A stretch of DNA of 64,000 nucleotides from Acanthopleura granulata (Eukaryota; Mollusca; Polyplacophora; Chitonida; Chitonidae). Below the pieces are notes generated by a model that was not told the DNA's origin, did not search any database, and saw only the letters and a program-made list of their open reading frames with translations. The stretch covers positions 25,135,368-25,199,367 of the forward strand of contig JABBOT010000005.1 of assembly GCA_016165875.1 (NCBI GenBank), given 5' to 3'. Positions 12,374 to 24,754 of this stretch are shown here, piece after piece (within the stretch, counting starts at the first letter, position 1; each line of letters opens with the position of its first letter). Both the position numbers and the translations under genes were made by a program.

Positions 12374-12578
12374 GGAGTTACAACTTAAACACATCATCTA
12401 GCATCACGGCTGAAGGAGTTACAACTTATACACATCATCTAGCATCACGGCTGAAGGAGTTACAACTTATACACATCATCTAGCATCACGGCTGAAGGAG
12501 TTACAACTTATACACATCAGCTAGCATCACGGCTGAAGGAGTTACAACTTATACACATCATCTCGCATCACGGCTGAA
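12374..12578. repeat. 41-bp tandem repeat, 5 copies
   Basis: The unit begins ggagttacaacttatacaca and ends cacggctgaa. Five units fill 205 bp with only single-base differences between copies, so it is a young array. Confidence 0.95.
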
Positions 12579-12679
12579 GTAGAGTTATAGGTAAAAAATG
12601 ATTGTATTAGCAATTTACTAGAAGTCATAGGTCTAGAACTACTCAAAATTATGGTGTCACACAATTGAAAAATTCAATG

Positions 12680-12797
12680 GACTCCTGCTGGCTTCCTCTC
12701 TGGTCGCACGCTGGAAGATCTGCCAGCAAGCTGCGGATGGTCAGAGGTTTCCCCATGCATGTTTCCCCAGTTATTTTCTCGCATAAATGCTAGCCGA
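12680..12797 (+). mobile_element. SINE internal fragment
   Basis: Contains the family blocks ctgctggcttcctctctgg, gatctgccagcaagctgcgg and aggtttcccc, but lacks both the tRNA head and the AT-rich tail. Confidence 0.75.
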
Positions 12798-13967
12798 TTT
12801 GTTAAAATTTATTAAAATTAACACAATTTATTTTAACAAAATGCAGCAAGAGGCAAATTCTAATCAACTTCACAGAAGGCTGAACAAACCTTATTTTTTA
12901 TTATGCCATGTTTGTGGGAACTTATCGATGTATTATTGTGTGTAATCATTGGTTATTCACGCAAACGTATGTTTTTACACATTCCAAATGTGTGCCTTTC
13001 TTAACCAGAAATATAATTGCTACTACTTACCCTAATGTGTTTGAATTCATCGCAATGCTTAATTGTTTGTTACAATTATTTGAACTTACACACAAATGCT
13101 CAAGTCTTGTTATAAACTCACTAAATGATATCACTCATCTAATTTCCATAAATAATATAATTCAAGTAGAAAACTTCATCAATGGCCTAAGTGATATGTA
13201 ACCAACCAGATCAGTTAATGAATTAATGAATAAAGACAATTATATTGTAAATAATTTAGGCGTTCCATTCACCTATATACAACCACACAATGCTTTGGTG
13301 ACACACCGTCACTTAATGGCTGACGAAACTGTGACGAGAAGCCCAGTTATCTCTGCGCAGAATGAATTAAGGCCAGTCTCGTATAACCAATGTAACACCT
13401 CCTTAAATATTGTAACAAAGTGAAAATATCTGAGCAGATTATGAGTGGATAACACCGGAAAACAGCTCTGCCAGTCATTCCGATTGTATGTGGCAGCCTG
13501 GCCGTCAGTTAAGTTATGAATGATGACCTAATATGTTGTCTGCTCCATGAACACTATGCCCTTCTAGTTAACCGGCTACAGGGCCGATGTCCTCTTCAAT
13601 GTAGCCGAGAATATAAAACTGTCAGTCTACGTGCAATGATGGCCAGGTCGGACGAACTGGAGGATAATTATAAAATTATTACTTCTGTGCTCATTTCTTA
13701 ACAGTTTCACATTACGTGCTTATTGGTGTTTTTCAATTTTGTCCTGTGCATCAGTTGAAATTGCTCCGTGGTAATTTGATTATGGAAACAATGCAGTTAT
13801 TCCCTGCGCAGGGCGAAAATCCGGGTCATTTTTATGCCCTTTCCCTTTTGCGCAATTTTCCCCCACTGAGAGTCGGAGTTATTAGTTGCTCAGATGTTCC
13901 AGGGGTTAATGCAATAAAGAAGACAACATTATATCCAGGGTGACTATGCCGTAAACCAGTGGGTATG

Positions 13968-14029
13968 ATTGATGGGGTCCTTTTCGGGATAAGAATCCCG
14001 CTATGATCTGTACCCGGGTCTCCATCAAT
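13968..14029. other. Nested hairpin
   Basis: The outer arms attgatggggtcc (13968-13980) and ggtctccatcaat (14017-14029) pair at 11 of 13 positions. Inside is a perfect 6-bp stem CGGGAT/ATCCCG with an AAGA loop (13985-14000). Function is unknown and chance is possible. Confidence 0.4.
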
Positions 14030-17000
14030 AATTTTAACCGACTTAATGCAGCATTTCTTTCAGGTGCCCCTGTGGCCGGAGGAATTTAAATACTCTTTCA
14101 GAAAAACAGTCAAGATAATTTGTACCGGAGTCCTCAGCAGGTGTGTGTTTGGGAGAAACCATGAATTTTTTGAAAGAATGCCATTTAGACCATGGTCCGA
14201 GATGCAACCGAGATGCAACCAAGATGAGATTTGTGGCTTCCTCATAACATTCACTAAGAACTTATTTTTTTCACGTATCAGTTGCATTGAATAAGTTGTA
14301 AGAAGCTATGTTTGCTGCATAATAGCTATGAATGCACTTATGTTTTTTTAGTTATTATTAGTTTGACTGTTGTATCAGACTCCCCAGGAAAGTGCTTTAC
14401 ATTGAAGCTGGGGCTTGAGACGTAGTGAATGCTGACCCAGTTGTTGCTTGTGGTTTGTATGGAAAAACTCATTTTGTATATTCTTAGACAGTATAAGCTC
14501 TGTTCGGCTCATCTTTAATTTGTGTACTGAGAATGGGTCACAATTATTTAATTAGAAAGATTTATTTCTTGATTTAATACTCAATAATAAATAACCTAGC
14601 CATGAAATGAGCTATTTTTATTTTCATTCTTGCTATCTGTTTTTATTTTTGATATATTCGATATTTTGTTGATTCCTTGAAATAACGGGACAAAACCAAG
14701 AAGCTGCAGCACGCTGCATGGTTGCTTGGCGACAAAACAATGCTTGTTTAAACATATGTGTGTATGTAAACTATTACTGTGTTTGTTAAAAATTTCCTAT
14801 TGATATGTAATCATGGAAAGCTTTTGTGACTTCAGCTTGAGAATTCAATAACAAGAATCCTAGAGACTTGGATACAGAGTGTCTGTCACACGGAATGATA
14901 CAGGTCAAGTTGATTATATGCAACGCCGATGTAATTGCCAAAGGGGGGTAAATTTATTGTCAGCGGTAAATGCTAAACGGTATTAACCTTTTACCAACGC
15001 TATACGCCATCCTAAATGACTGCGTAATAATCCATAATGACTACCCATTTAAAATTGCCGCAGTATCACTGCAATGATGAATTAAATAAAATGCACATTA
15101 AAATTGTGCCTGCAATAATTGGCATGCTGTCAAATTATACACTCGATCGAAATTCGGTGCACGATCTGGATGAGTGTCTAAGAATGATACAAGCAATCTG
15201 AGAATATATCTAAAAAATAACATATGATGATAAATACCTTAGTGGCCAAGCAAGTAAAGTACTGATATTATGTTATCATATCCTGTCATATCAAGAGTAA
15301 TTGCGAAATCAATGTTGTGTGTTTATTGAAAATGTTTTTTTATTTGATTGCAAAAATGTTGAAGTTATGAGTAAATTTGATAGATAGAAATTTCCGACGA
15401 GCACTTAATCTCGTTAATAAACTATAGGCGTATGGGAAGAACTTTTTTGAAACTTGACATCTCTGAGTTGTTGTAAGTATAAGTACTACTATTTAAGTTT
15501 TGACGGCAACCGACCATCTCTATATCTTCATTGTGCAACAAAATCTCGTTTGCATTCACACGTGTGCTTTATTTTATTTAAATGTAACACAACAGAAATA
15601 ATGATTCACCTCCCCCTGTCTGTTATTTTCGGACATTGTTTTTCAGTCTGGTAACTCAATTCGGAAGTCTGTAATTAGTACAAGCGACAGAAGGTTAATA
15701 GTGGTTGTGCGGGGTCGTGTTTTGGATTGTATCTTGGCTACTTAAACTAAACAAAGTTGTCAGCCACAAGGAGACGTGCTTTATCAAGACGGATAATGTA
15801 ATTATTAGCCTGGCCAGTAAAGTTGCTCTGGTCTTTGCGATACTGTGCTTGTTCTGACTGATTCAATTTCACGTCGAGTTCTTGGGAGACTGTTGCCCGA
15901 GAGACACAAACAAGGCGCCAAGTTTACAAACAATTTGTTTTCTGGCCAAATTGAGAAAGGCTATATATGCTCGATAAATTGTGATTCATTGAAAAAATGC
16001 TTGGGATTTTACGGCTGAAATATTCAAGACCGTAAATGTGGCAATACACTGAAAGTTGCCACAAATCACACAGTCTCTTCAATTAGTTATTTTTTTAAAA
16101 TTAATTACATTACTTTTAAACTTTACATATTTGCCTCTGCATCAAACACAATACATTGGAATTGTGAAAACAATTGTAGTTCATTATAGGTTCCTTGCAA
16201 TTTCTAGAACAATTTTTATTCAGATGTGCATGATTGGTCATATTTGATAAAAATATAATAAAATATAATACAATACAATAACAAATAAAATATTCCAACT
16301 GATAGTTCCGAATAAAGGATAAAGGAATTAAGGATTGGCAATTGTTATTCTTATTCGATATTTAAATGAACCGATTTGATTTTAAACGAACCTTTGTATC
16401 AGAGAGAAAAGAATCCTACGTTTGATGTTACACTCAGACGGAAACAATGGACGTACAATCTGAAGCAAGTTGAACCAGCCTGCACTTGAAGGTTTGGTTG
16501 ATTACACATCTGTAAAACAAAAATGTCGATTTGCTTGCGCGGAAACGATCAATCAAGAACAGTTTGGCTACGTCTCATTTATTATCATCACTCAATAAAT
16601 ACGCTTTGCACAACGATGAACTTCGTCTCTGAGGACGTCTTGTTCTAACGTGAGCAGACGTGTCAGCGGCATATTTCATGGATGTACCTACATTTAAGCT
16701 ATAGTCCAAACAATAAATGAACTGCAGAGTCTACAGTAAATTATTTATGACGATCGAAAAAGGTTTTATCAGAATAATTTATTCCCAACTCAGTCCTTAA
16801 TAATTAAATTGTACAGAACAGGGGTTTTGCTTTTCTGACAGAGGGAATTTGATAAGTTTATTTGTGGTTTTTGTAAGTTGCAAGTATAAAAAATTGCGGA
16901 TTTTGTATCCAAATGTGGTCATGTTGCAGCATTACGCTTTTGCTCCACAACTTGACCTTGTTAAACTTCTAGACTTTCTGTCATGAGTGAGCATAAAGCA

Positions 17001-18145
17001 GAAAGAAAATATGACATGCAGCGGTCATTACGCTTTGCAGCAAACCTTTGAACTAGTTGAATACTCGCGTTTAAAAACAGCCGTGTTATTATCTCTGCTG
17101 GAGACATGACAAACATACTGAATTGTGCGAGAGGGCAGAAAATCAAATCTTCAGAAATTGTTTTGTTGTGTAGACAGTGACAAACTGCTTTCAACGGGGA
17201 CTACTTGCTTTATCGGATGATCTTCATGTTCGCGGTGCCACCATTATGGAAGCTAAAAAGCTGAAATTTGTTGAAAATACGCTCTGAAATTTGCCAAAAA
17301 CAAAGGTCATACATGATTAGTCAGCAAAGGCAATGCTTCGGGAATGGCTTGTCATTCTCAATTATTATTAAACGATAGGGAGAGAAGCCAGCTCTCTGTG
17401 AAGTCCGCGCTGCCAAATGCTGTAATTTAATTGTTAAGCCCCTGTAGGATATGACATTATTTTTCCTTGACAGTTGTAGGGTGGTGCACAAGAGGAATGA
17501 GTACGGTTATGAATTTATACAATAGTGTCAGATGCCTGAATAAACTTATTATGTGTTTAAAATAATGCGTTGCGATGGAGACGTGTTATTTATCCTTTAT
17601 GAGCAGCTGTGTGTGCAGTAGATGATGTGAAGGGACTATTGAAGTTATGCAGAATGAGTTAGTAGCCAAGCGCGCATTGTTTTCGGCATGCCACTTTGCC
17701 AGGAGTATGACAAGGGATATTGAAATTGTGTTGAATCAGCCTTTCTAGTGTATATCAATTTTTATCGATCTCCAATGAAGGATGCTGTCAGGATAAACCT
17801 TTACCCGGACAAAATCAGCGAGCGGAAATAGACGATCAGACTCGTTATTCTGCCATGAAAAGAAACCGTGAATAAATCCTGGCAAAAGGTTATCCGCATT
17901 GAACCTAAACAATTTGTATTTATTCGTTTCTTTTCTTGGCATTTTAATACATTGCAATATCGGATTATTTCACTTCTCGGTCAGCACCTGTCAACTTATA
18001 GACTGGACATATGTATCCCCGGCCCTGTTTGTTTGGAGACAACTTTTCATCTGTATAGGTTTGTCAGGTTGCCTATACGTGACGAAGGGAGGCGCTTTCT
18101 TCCAAATTCTGCCCGTGGTTTCCCATGTCTTGAAATATTCCTGCG

Positions 18146-18342
18146 TTCTCTGTAAAATGATGGACTGTTTGAGGATTTGCAAATCCACAATGCATGGATA
18201 TCCATGATACACCATTTGTGTATCAGTGAAACGCAGGTACACAAAATGCACAATTTGTGTACTGCTGGTACACAAAATTATGTGGACATGCATGTTTGCC
18301 ACAATAATATGCATCACTCGTACACAATAATTTTAGCGAGTA
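18146..18342 (+). mobile_element. TIR-bounded MITE, copy C
   Basis: Shares ctgctggtacacaaaattatg, tttgccacaataat and the gtacacaataattttagcgagta right end with copy A, and ctctgtaaaatga at the left end. The short open frames on both strands over this interval are repeat sequence. Confidence 0.7.
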
Positions 18343-19479
18343 TGGTGTACAACATTAGTCAAGTAAAATAAGTATTTAAATAGTATTTAACCCCATTTTC
18401 CAGACTTCTTATGAGTTGAACAAACGGTCCCGGCCTTAGGAAAGCACCGTCCCTAAAAAAAGCTGCTGAACCGCAGTCGAAACAGCTAAAGCTGGATTCG
18501 AACCAGTTGCACCGCTGTTTACCATTCGTTTCGCTGTCGCCAGAACATAACCTTAGTCGAGAGGCATTGCTGCCCCCGAGGTGTACTGGCGTCTCAGGGT
18601 AAAATGCATCGCCACAGACTGAATATATCGACTGCCGACCACCAAACTACAAGTTGCCAATACATCATGCATGTGTATACGTAAGTGTTTGGAGGAAGTT
18701 GGGTGTACACAAGAAACTGAGCGATCTATTTTCCCTTGTTTTGTTTGTGTTCACCTCAGACACAGTTCGTACTGAACAGGTGCATATGGTTCTGCGCAAG
18801 GAGTATAGTAGATATATGTGTAAATAAAAATGCCAAACAAAGCATCACATAGCCTGAATTTTTCACCTTAAAATCTGTTTTGTGGATAATTAATTTAGTA
18901 TGCCGAGATAATAAAAACAAAGAGAATTTCAAATTGTCTGTCATCATTAAGTTAACACCGGAACCTCATTCGGCCACGACACCAGGTCACAAATGGGTGT
19001 TCACTGTGGGTGTTGGTGACATCTTGTCTACATGTTCTAACCATGTGCTATTTTGGGAGAGAGTGTAGTGTTAAGTACTTCCAGATTGCCAGATATCGAA
19101 ACTTTCGCATCATCTGCATATGTTCTTTTGATCTGCTTTTGAGTTACGGTTATTTATTCATAAATCACTTTGTACTTCCCCAGCATTAATAAAAACGAAC
19201 GATAACTTAGTACATGGTAACACGCAGTTGCTGCACATGTGTAGTCAGTGCTGCCTTATCGCACTACATACATCTCTAAAATGATCGCTGAACAGCTGCT
19301 GAATATTGATACGGGTAGAGAAGGTTTATCGTTATATGTTGATGGAACTGTGATAATATAACTATGGTAATTCAACCGTTTTAATAATATTACTGCTGAT
19401 GTATCCGTGATGGTATCACTTTGAAAATTTCATTATGATAACATTATAGTTGTTACTATGTGATTGTGACACTGTTACC

Positions 19480-19495
19480 GTGATGACGTCATCAC
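19480..19495. promoter_or_regulatory. Perfect 16-bp palindrome containing a CRE
   Basis: GTGATGACGTCATCAC is its own reverse complement and centres on TGACGTCA, the full CREB/ATF site. It lies in a degenerate gtgataatg-rich stretch (about 19320-19640), 4 kb upstream of the first candidate channel exon. Function is inferred from the motif only. Confidence 0.35.
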
Positions 19496-20821
19496 AATAA
19501 TGCAGCTGAGATAATGCCACTGTTATAATGTAAGTGCAATCGTATAAAGGTCATAATGTATAACTGTGATGATTTTCTGTGGGTTATGTAATTGTTGGTG
19601 TGTATAGCTGTGATGATGTGAATGGGATGATGTCATTGCCTCATGGGATCAATCTTAATATGAGACCCCCAGGACGCCCAAATGTTGTAAACGCGATTGA
19701 TGAAAAATAAGAACCAGCAAAAGACACGGGGCGAGATTTTCCCCCCAGAGAAACTGCGGACAGAACATCCTTGGGGGCTTAATCGTTTTACACGGCATCT
19801 CAGAGGCAAGAAAAGACCTCAAAAAGACCGGCGATAAATTGGCCGAAGTGAATTCCGACTGTAGCTCGTGAGAAATTTATCTTTGATGTGTCTGCGGCTC
19901 GATTTTTCAGTCAGATTATCATTCCTGGAGCACTTTTAATTTAGGGAGAAATTATCCATTTTTAGAGGGTATTACCGAGCAGCTGCTGAGTGTAGCCCGG
20001 TACACACTCAGTGGGCAACCATGCCAACTCCATCGATTACACAAATAATGGAGGAGAAATAATGCGCAGTGATGTATGCTCTTTCAGAACTGACTAACTT
20101 AATGACCTTAAACATGCTCCTACTCAGCGGTATATATGGGCACATCAAAGAGGTGTATTTCCCGTAATTTTCTTGCAGGTAATTATGGTTGAGACGTCTC
20201 CAATACTTCACCGTTATTCAGGTGCTCGCAACACAAACAAGTCTCCTTGTAACGTGAACCGTAACAAAACAATACATTCCAGTTTTTTTCTTTTTTTGAG
20301 CACAATAACTTGCCGTTACCAATATTCAGTTTGTACAGATTTCTCCCTGCATGACGATTTGCCTGCATGCGTGTATTTTTTTTTCCGGTAGCAGATTCAT
20401 TGCGAAAACTTAGAAAAGACATTGATTTATCCAGTTACTATTAAGAGTTGACCGAACCTTGCGTCGAATACAGTCAAGGAAAGAGGTTGAATAGTGTGGA
20501 AGATTAACTTACTTCAGATCCAAACCTTTCGTCCATGCTTCCTACGTGCTCATGTTCACCTGTAACGTTCTTCATTATTCTGCCATTAACTTTGTTGAAC
20601 GAAATGGACCTAATAAACAGATATTTATTTATTCAAAAGATGTAAGAATTGTTTAGTAATAAACACTCTGAACTAAAAGTTGCATATCTTATTTAGGATA
20701 CATTATTTTGCTTAAGAGAATTTAATTTCCTATGAATAATAATGATGCTGAATAATTCCAAATACATTCTTTTAAATTTGGATGAGATACATGTGCGTGT
20801 AAATTCACTAAATCCATTTAA

Positions 20822-21540
20822 TGTTTGGAGTAGTATACAGTGACAAAGTAGGGTGTCATGTCTGGTGTAGTATACAGTGACAAAGTAGGTTGTCATGTCT
20901 GGTGTAGAATACAGTGACAAAGGAGGGTGTTATGTCTGGTGTAGAATACAGTGACAAAGTAGGGTGTCATGTCTGGTGTAGTATACAGTGACAAAGTAGG
21001 GTGTTATGTCTGGTGTAGAATACAGTGACAAAGTAAGGTGTCATGTCTGGTGTAGTATACAGTAACAGGTTAGGATGTCATGACTGATGCAGTATACAGT
21101 AACAAGTTAGGGTGTCATGACTGGTGTAGTATACAGTAACTGGTTAGGGTGTCATGACTGGTGTAGTATACAGTAACTGGTTAGGGTGTCATGACTGGTT
21201 TAGTATACAGTAAAAGACTGGAGTGTCATGACTGGTGTAGTATACAGTAATAAACTAGGGTGTCACGACTGGTGTAGTATACAGTAACAGGTTAGGATGT
21301 CATGACTGGTGTAGTATACAGTGACAAAGTAGGGTGTCATGTCTGGTGTAGTATACAGTAATAGATTAGGATGAATGCCTGGTGTAGAATACAGTAACAG
21401 GTTAGGATGTCATGACTGGTATAGTATACAGTAACAGGTTAGGATGCCATGTCTGGTGTAGTATACAGTAAAAGACTGGAGTGTCATGACTGGTGTAGTA
21501 TACAGTAACAGGTTAGGGTCTCATGTACTACACAGTGGCA
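20822..21540. repeat. 37-bp minisatellite, about 19 copies
   Basis: The unit is gtgtagtatacagtgacaaa plus gtagggtgtcatgtctg. The TAGTATACAG core recurs every 37 bp. Roughly the first six units are of the gtgacaaag/gtctg type and the later ones of the gtaacaggtt/gactg type. A first-type unit reappears at about 21312. Decayed copies continue to about 21850. The period is not a multiple of three and nothing here is coding. Confidence 0.95.
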
Positions 21541-21850
21541 GGATAGAACGTCACGTTTGGTAATAGTATATTGTAAGGTGTCATTTCTGGTGGTGGTATT
21601 CTGTAACAAGGTAAGGTATATCATGTCTGGTTTGTTGTCTTTTCTGGTGGTGGTATACAGTAGCAGGGTAGGGTGTCATATCCGGTGACAGTATGCATAT
21701 ACAAAGAAGACTGGTAGAATGTCATGTCTGATGTCGGTATAGTGACTGATCGGAGAGTTCTGTGAAATGTGTTGTACAGTGAAGTGTCATGTCTTATGTC
21801 TTCATACTGTTACTAGGTTAGTTGTTATATTTGATGTTACAGTCTGATGG

Positions 21851-23548
21851 TTCAAGCAAACAACGCTTTAATCATGCAGGTACTGAAATCGTCCTAATCT
21901 TGTTTGCTGTTATGACATATCGCCCTGTTACAGATGACCAAAAAAACTTTGAAACTGATGTAAAACGATGGGATTTTAAAAATCTTGAATATAAGAGGAA
22001 AATAAGCTATAATAGAACGGACCTTCATAACAGTTTTGCTATGACTTTGATGGATATACACGAATGACTGATAGTGATTAAATATATGCCAGTTAGGTAT
22101 GTACGCATAGAGCGAATGAGCATAATATCTAAACGGAAGCGACAGTTTCAGCCAAGATGCTCCAGTCGCGTGCCGTAATCTGCTAGTTACGTATGCGTTA
22201 TTTACTTTCTTTCCTTTGGTTTCGTTGCAAGGAAAAAGGTTTCGTTCACAAATGAGAGTAAGCGAAGTCTTATCATTCAGAGGATTCATTACGGGGATAA
22301 TACAGGATGCGGTGCACCCATTCCTATCATTTGTCGCTCTCAGTCATACTTCGTGTCACATGCCCAGATCTGTCGCTCCGTCAGAAACACGAATGACCCA
22401 ACTCCCCAACATTCCCCCACTCTCACCCCGGGAGATGGATGACTGTGTTTTGAGGACTTCACCGAGTTATTCAAGCGTGTATATGGGAAAGGGGTCGCCT
22501 GAGCGCCTCTCCAGGCCTGTTCATGGCTGATAATGAAGTTCCTATTCGCTTGTCTTTAATCATTGGATCTGAACATTCCAAGCAACACTCCAAATTCAGG
22601 CTCTCAAAGACATGGCTGCATTTTGCCGACATTACGTTATGCCATAGTAATTCATTCAAATGCATGCCATGTTAAGGCAAGATGAGTTCATTTACTTTGT
22701 CACATATGAATTATCATCTACTCGAAAGTGTGATGATGCTGTACGCAGAGGGGTACTGTGATAATTCCTCTGTAGCCATGTATTGTCAATTACAAAACCT
22801 GTACTTAACTGGCGATTGAGAGGACGAGTTTATCGAGGTAGGCCTATAATTCGGACAGAGTCTGAGCCTTTGCGATGGAGCATACTCTTTAAAACAAAAT
22901 GAGATTACTATTACAAGAAAAGACAACACTAGACCAAATGTATATATGTATGGATAAAGAATCCTATTCACGGTTAATAAAAACATCACATTTTTTGTTT
23001 TTGTGATGTATGATAAACGTGATATCCCAGTTCAAAGGAATTAAACTCCCCCGCGTGGTGAAAATCGAACGGGCCGCCACGCTCTCAAGTTTAACCAATC
23101 AAGAAAGAGATATTTCTACCACCCGAGAAGACATCTGTTTCCACTGTGACGTCACCAGTATCTAGTTAACCACTTTGCCATATAGAAGTAGTGTTAAATC
23201 AGCTATTTTCCTTGTGATTCTGATATACTTCAAAACCAAGAAACTGGTAGTGGAATACATCTGGCATTATTCCCTAGGTCTCAACCAGGAGGCCACAGTG
23301 CTTGACCTTCGATTGTAATAAAATGACACAAATGAGTGTCTCGTCCCTAAGACTGATAAGCGTTGGGTACGGATGACGCGACATCATGTTTCCGGTTCTC
23401 CAAAGTGACTTCGTGATTCCAGATTAAAAGATGATTTATAGAGTTACCAAAGACGTCATAAAAAATGCCTATGCCCGTTGAGGTCGGTGTGGACCCCTCT
23501 TCTGAAATAACTTCGGTTATATTTTTTGTTGTTGTCTTTTCTTTTCAG
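21851..23548. other. Sequence upstream of candidate exon, no gene seen
   Basis: A 104-codon plus-strand frame at 22216-22530 has no recognisable domain. A short perfect hairpin (acatcaca/tgtgatgt) lies at 22983-23009. The polypyrimidine tract at about 23520-23548 is the acceptor of the candidate exon that follows. Confidence 0.45.
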
Positions 23549-23697
23549 GTAATATGGATCATTTAGAATCGAGTTCACACCCAGATGATATGGAAGTCGC
23601 AATCGTGTCAGCTGGAAGCACGGATCCCTATAACAAAGGACGGCCCATTATTCCGTTTACGGCTTTGCGGTTACACTTACTGCGATGAGGAAATACA
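23549..23697 (+). CDS. Candidate upstream exon of the channel gene (coding status uncertain)
   Basis: The block is preceded by a strong polypyrimidine acceptor (gttgtcttttcttttcag) and ends in a consensus donor (ataca|gtaagt). Two frames matter. The first ATG (23554, A at -3, G at +4) opens a 44-codon frame, MDHLESSSHPDDMEVAIV and onward, that stops at 23686-23688, before the donor. The ATG at 23585 opens a second frame that runs through the donor in phase 2 and would join in frame to the block at 24617. The exon could therefore be coding from 23585, or a 5' leader carrying a uORF. I do not recognise either peptide. Assignment to the channel gene rests on strand, phase and proximity. Confidence 0.35.
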
Positions 23698-23739
23698 GTA
23701 AGTTATACTGAAAAATAATTAATGTACCATCAAATAAGT

Positions 23740-24483
23740 CTATAAATTGATCAATCTATCACTCAGTAAGTACACCAACCGGCCAATCAATCAGTCAATC
23801 AATAGACCAACCAGCCAATCAATTAGTCAATCATTAGACCAACCAGCCAATCAATCAATAGGACAACCAACCAATCAGCCAGTCAATCAGTCCATAGATC
23901 AGCTAGCCAATCAGTCAGTCAATCAATAGACCGACCAGCCAATCACTCAATAAATGAACAAGTCAATCAATCAGTCAATCAAACAGACCAATCATCCAAT
24001 CAATCAGTCAATGAACAGACCAACCAGCCAAGCAATCAGTCTAACAATGTGACAACCAACCAATCAATGAGTCAGTCAGTGGACCAACCAGCCAATGAAT
24101 CATTCAACCAATGGACCAAGCAATCAATAAATCAGTCAACAAATGGACCAACCAGCCAATGAATCATTCAACCAATGGACCAAGCAATCAATAAATCAGT
24201 CAACAAATGGACCAACCAGCCAATGAATCATTCAACCAATGGACCAAGCAATCAATCAATCAGTCAACAAATGGACCAACCAGCCAATCAACAAATCAAT
24301 GGACCAACCAGCCAATCGACAAATCAATGGGCTCACCAACTAATCAACCAGTCCATCAGTGGGCCAACCAGACAATCAATGTCAATCCATGGACCAACCA
24401 GCCAATCAACCAGTCAATCAGTGGACCAACCAGACAATCAATGTCAATCCATGGACCAAAGAGCCAATCAATCAGTCAACTAA
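23740..24483. repeat. CAATCAGT/CCAACCAG-rich minisatellite with 64-bp higher-order unit
   Basis: Degenerate units of ccaaccagccaatcaatcag and variants. Three consecutive 64-bp units (about 24082-24273) beginning accaaccagccaatgaatca are almost identical. The Gln/Asn/Ser/Pro-rich open frames here (60-110 codons in more than one frame) arise because the repeat lacks stops. I do not call them genes. The array lies in the putative intron between the exon blocks at 23549 and 24617. Confidence 0.9.
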
Positions 24484-24616
24484 CGTTTAATGAACACTGT
24501 TATTCTTCACCTGTGCGCAGAATGTGTAAGCAGAAATAAGCTAGATTTACCATCATATCCAGCCAGTCTGTGTAATTGATAGGGTCACCTAATGCTCCAT
24601 TGCGTTTGTTTATCAG

Positions 24617-24754
24617 CCAATTGTTACAGAGGCAACGATTACGTTACCGGGACAAAACCGAGCTCCGCACAGTCAATTGCATCTTCCAGCGTGTGGCTCT
24701 GTTCAGTAAAGACACCATCCTCAAGAGTCGTGCTCCCAACCCTACCGGCGGAGG
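24617..24754 (+). CDS. Candidate upstream exon of the channel gene
   Basis: A 138-nt block with a good acceptor (ttgcgtttgtttatcag) and a consensus donor (gagg|gtgagt). In the frame that begins one base in, it is open throughout: 45 codons plus two bases, starting QLLQRQRLRYRDKTELR and ending RAPNPTGG. It enters and leaves in phase 2. The exon at 26879 starts with one base completing a Gly codon and is open from its first codon, so this block can be joined to it in frame. A second frame (phase 1) is also open across the block, which weakens the coding argument. I recognise no domain. It could be an N-terminal extension, a 5' leader exon, or part of an unrelated transcript. Confidence 0.45.

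Larger units (their letters stand above)
11851..20821. other. Intergenic, no gene seen
   Basis: Largely single-copy sequence with repeat insertions that are annotated separately. It includes non-repetitive, homeodomain-core-rich stretches (for example 14920-15180, with several TAAT/ATTA cores) that could be regulatory. No coding region is supported. Confidence 0.5.

Noticed and set aside
17991..18317. 108-codon frame and overlapping frames on both strands
   Set aside because: Much of it is MITE copy C; the rest has no domain.
18505..18530. Possible tRNA (GGTTCGAATCC-type B box on the minus strand)
   Set aside because: The B-box match is good, but I could not find an A box or a foldable acceptor and D arm at the right spacing.
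22216..22530. 104-codon plus-strand frame just upstream of the candidate channel exons
   Set aside because: No recognisable motif and no good donor at a compatible phase.
24175..24539. Two overlapping Gln/Asn/Ser-rich frames
   Set aside because: Both arise from the stop-free minisatellite. Two frames open at once is a repeat signature.
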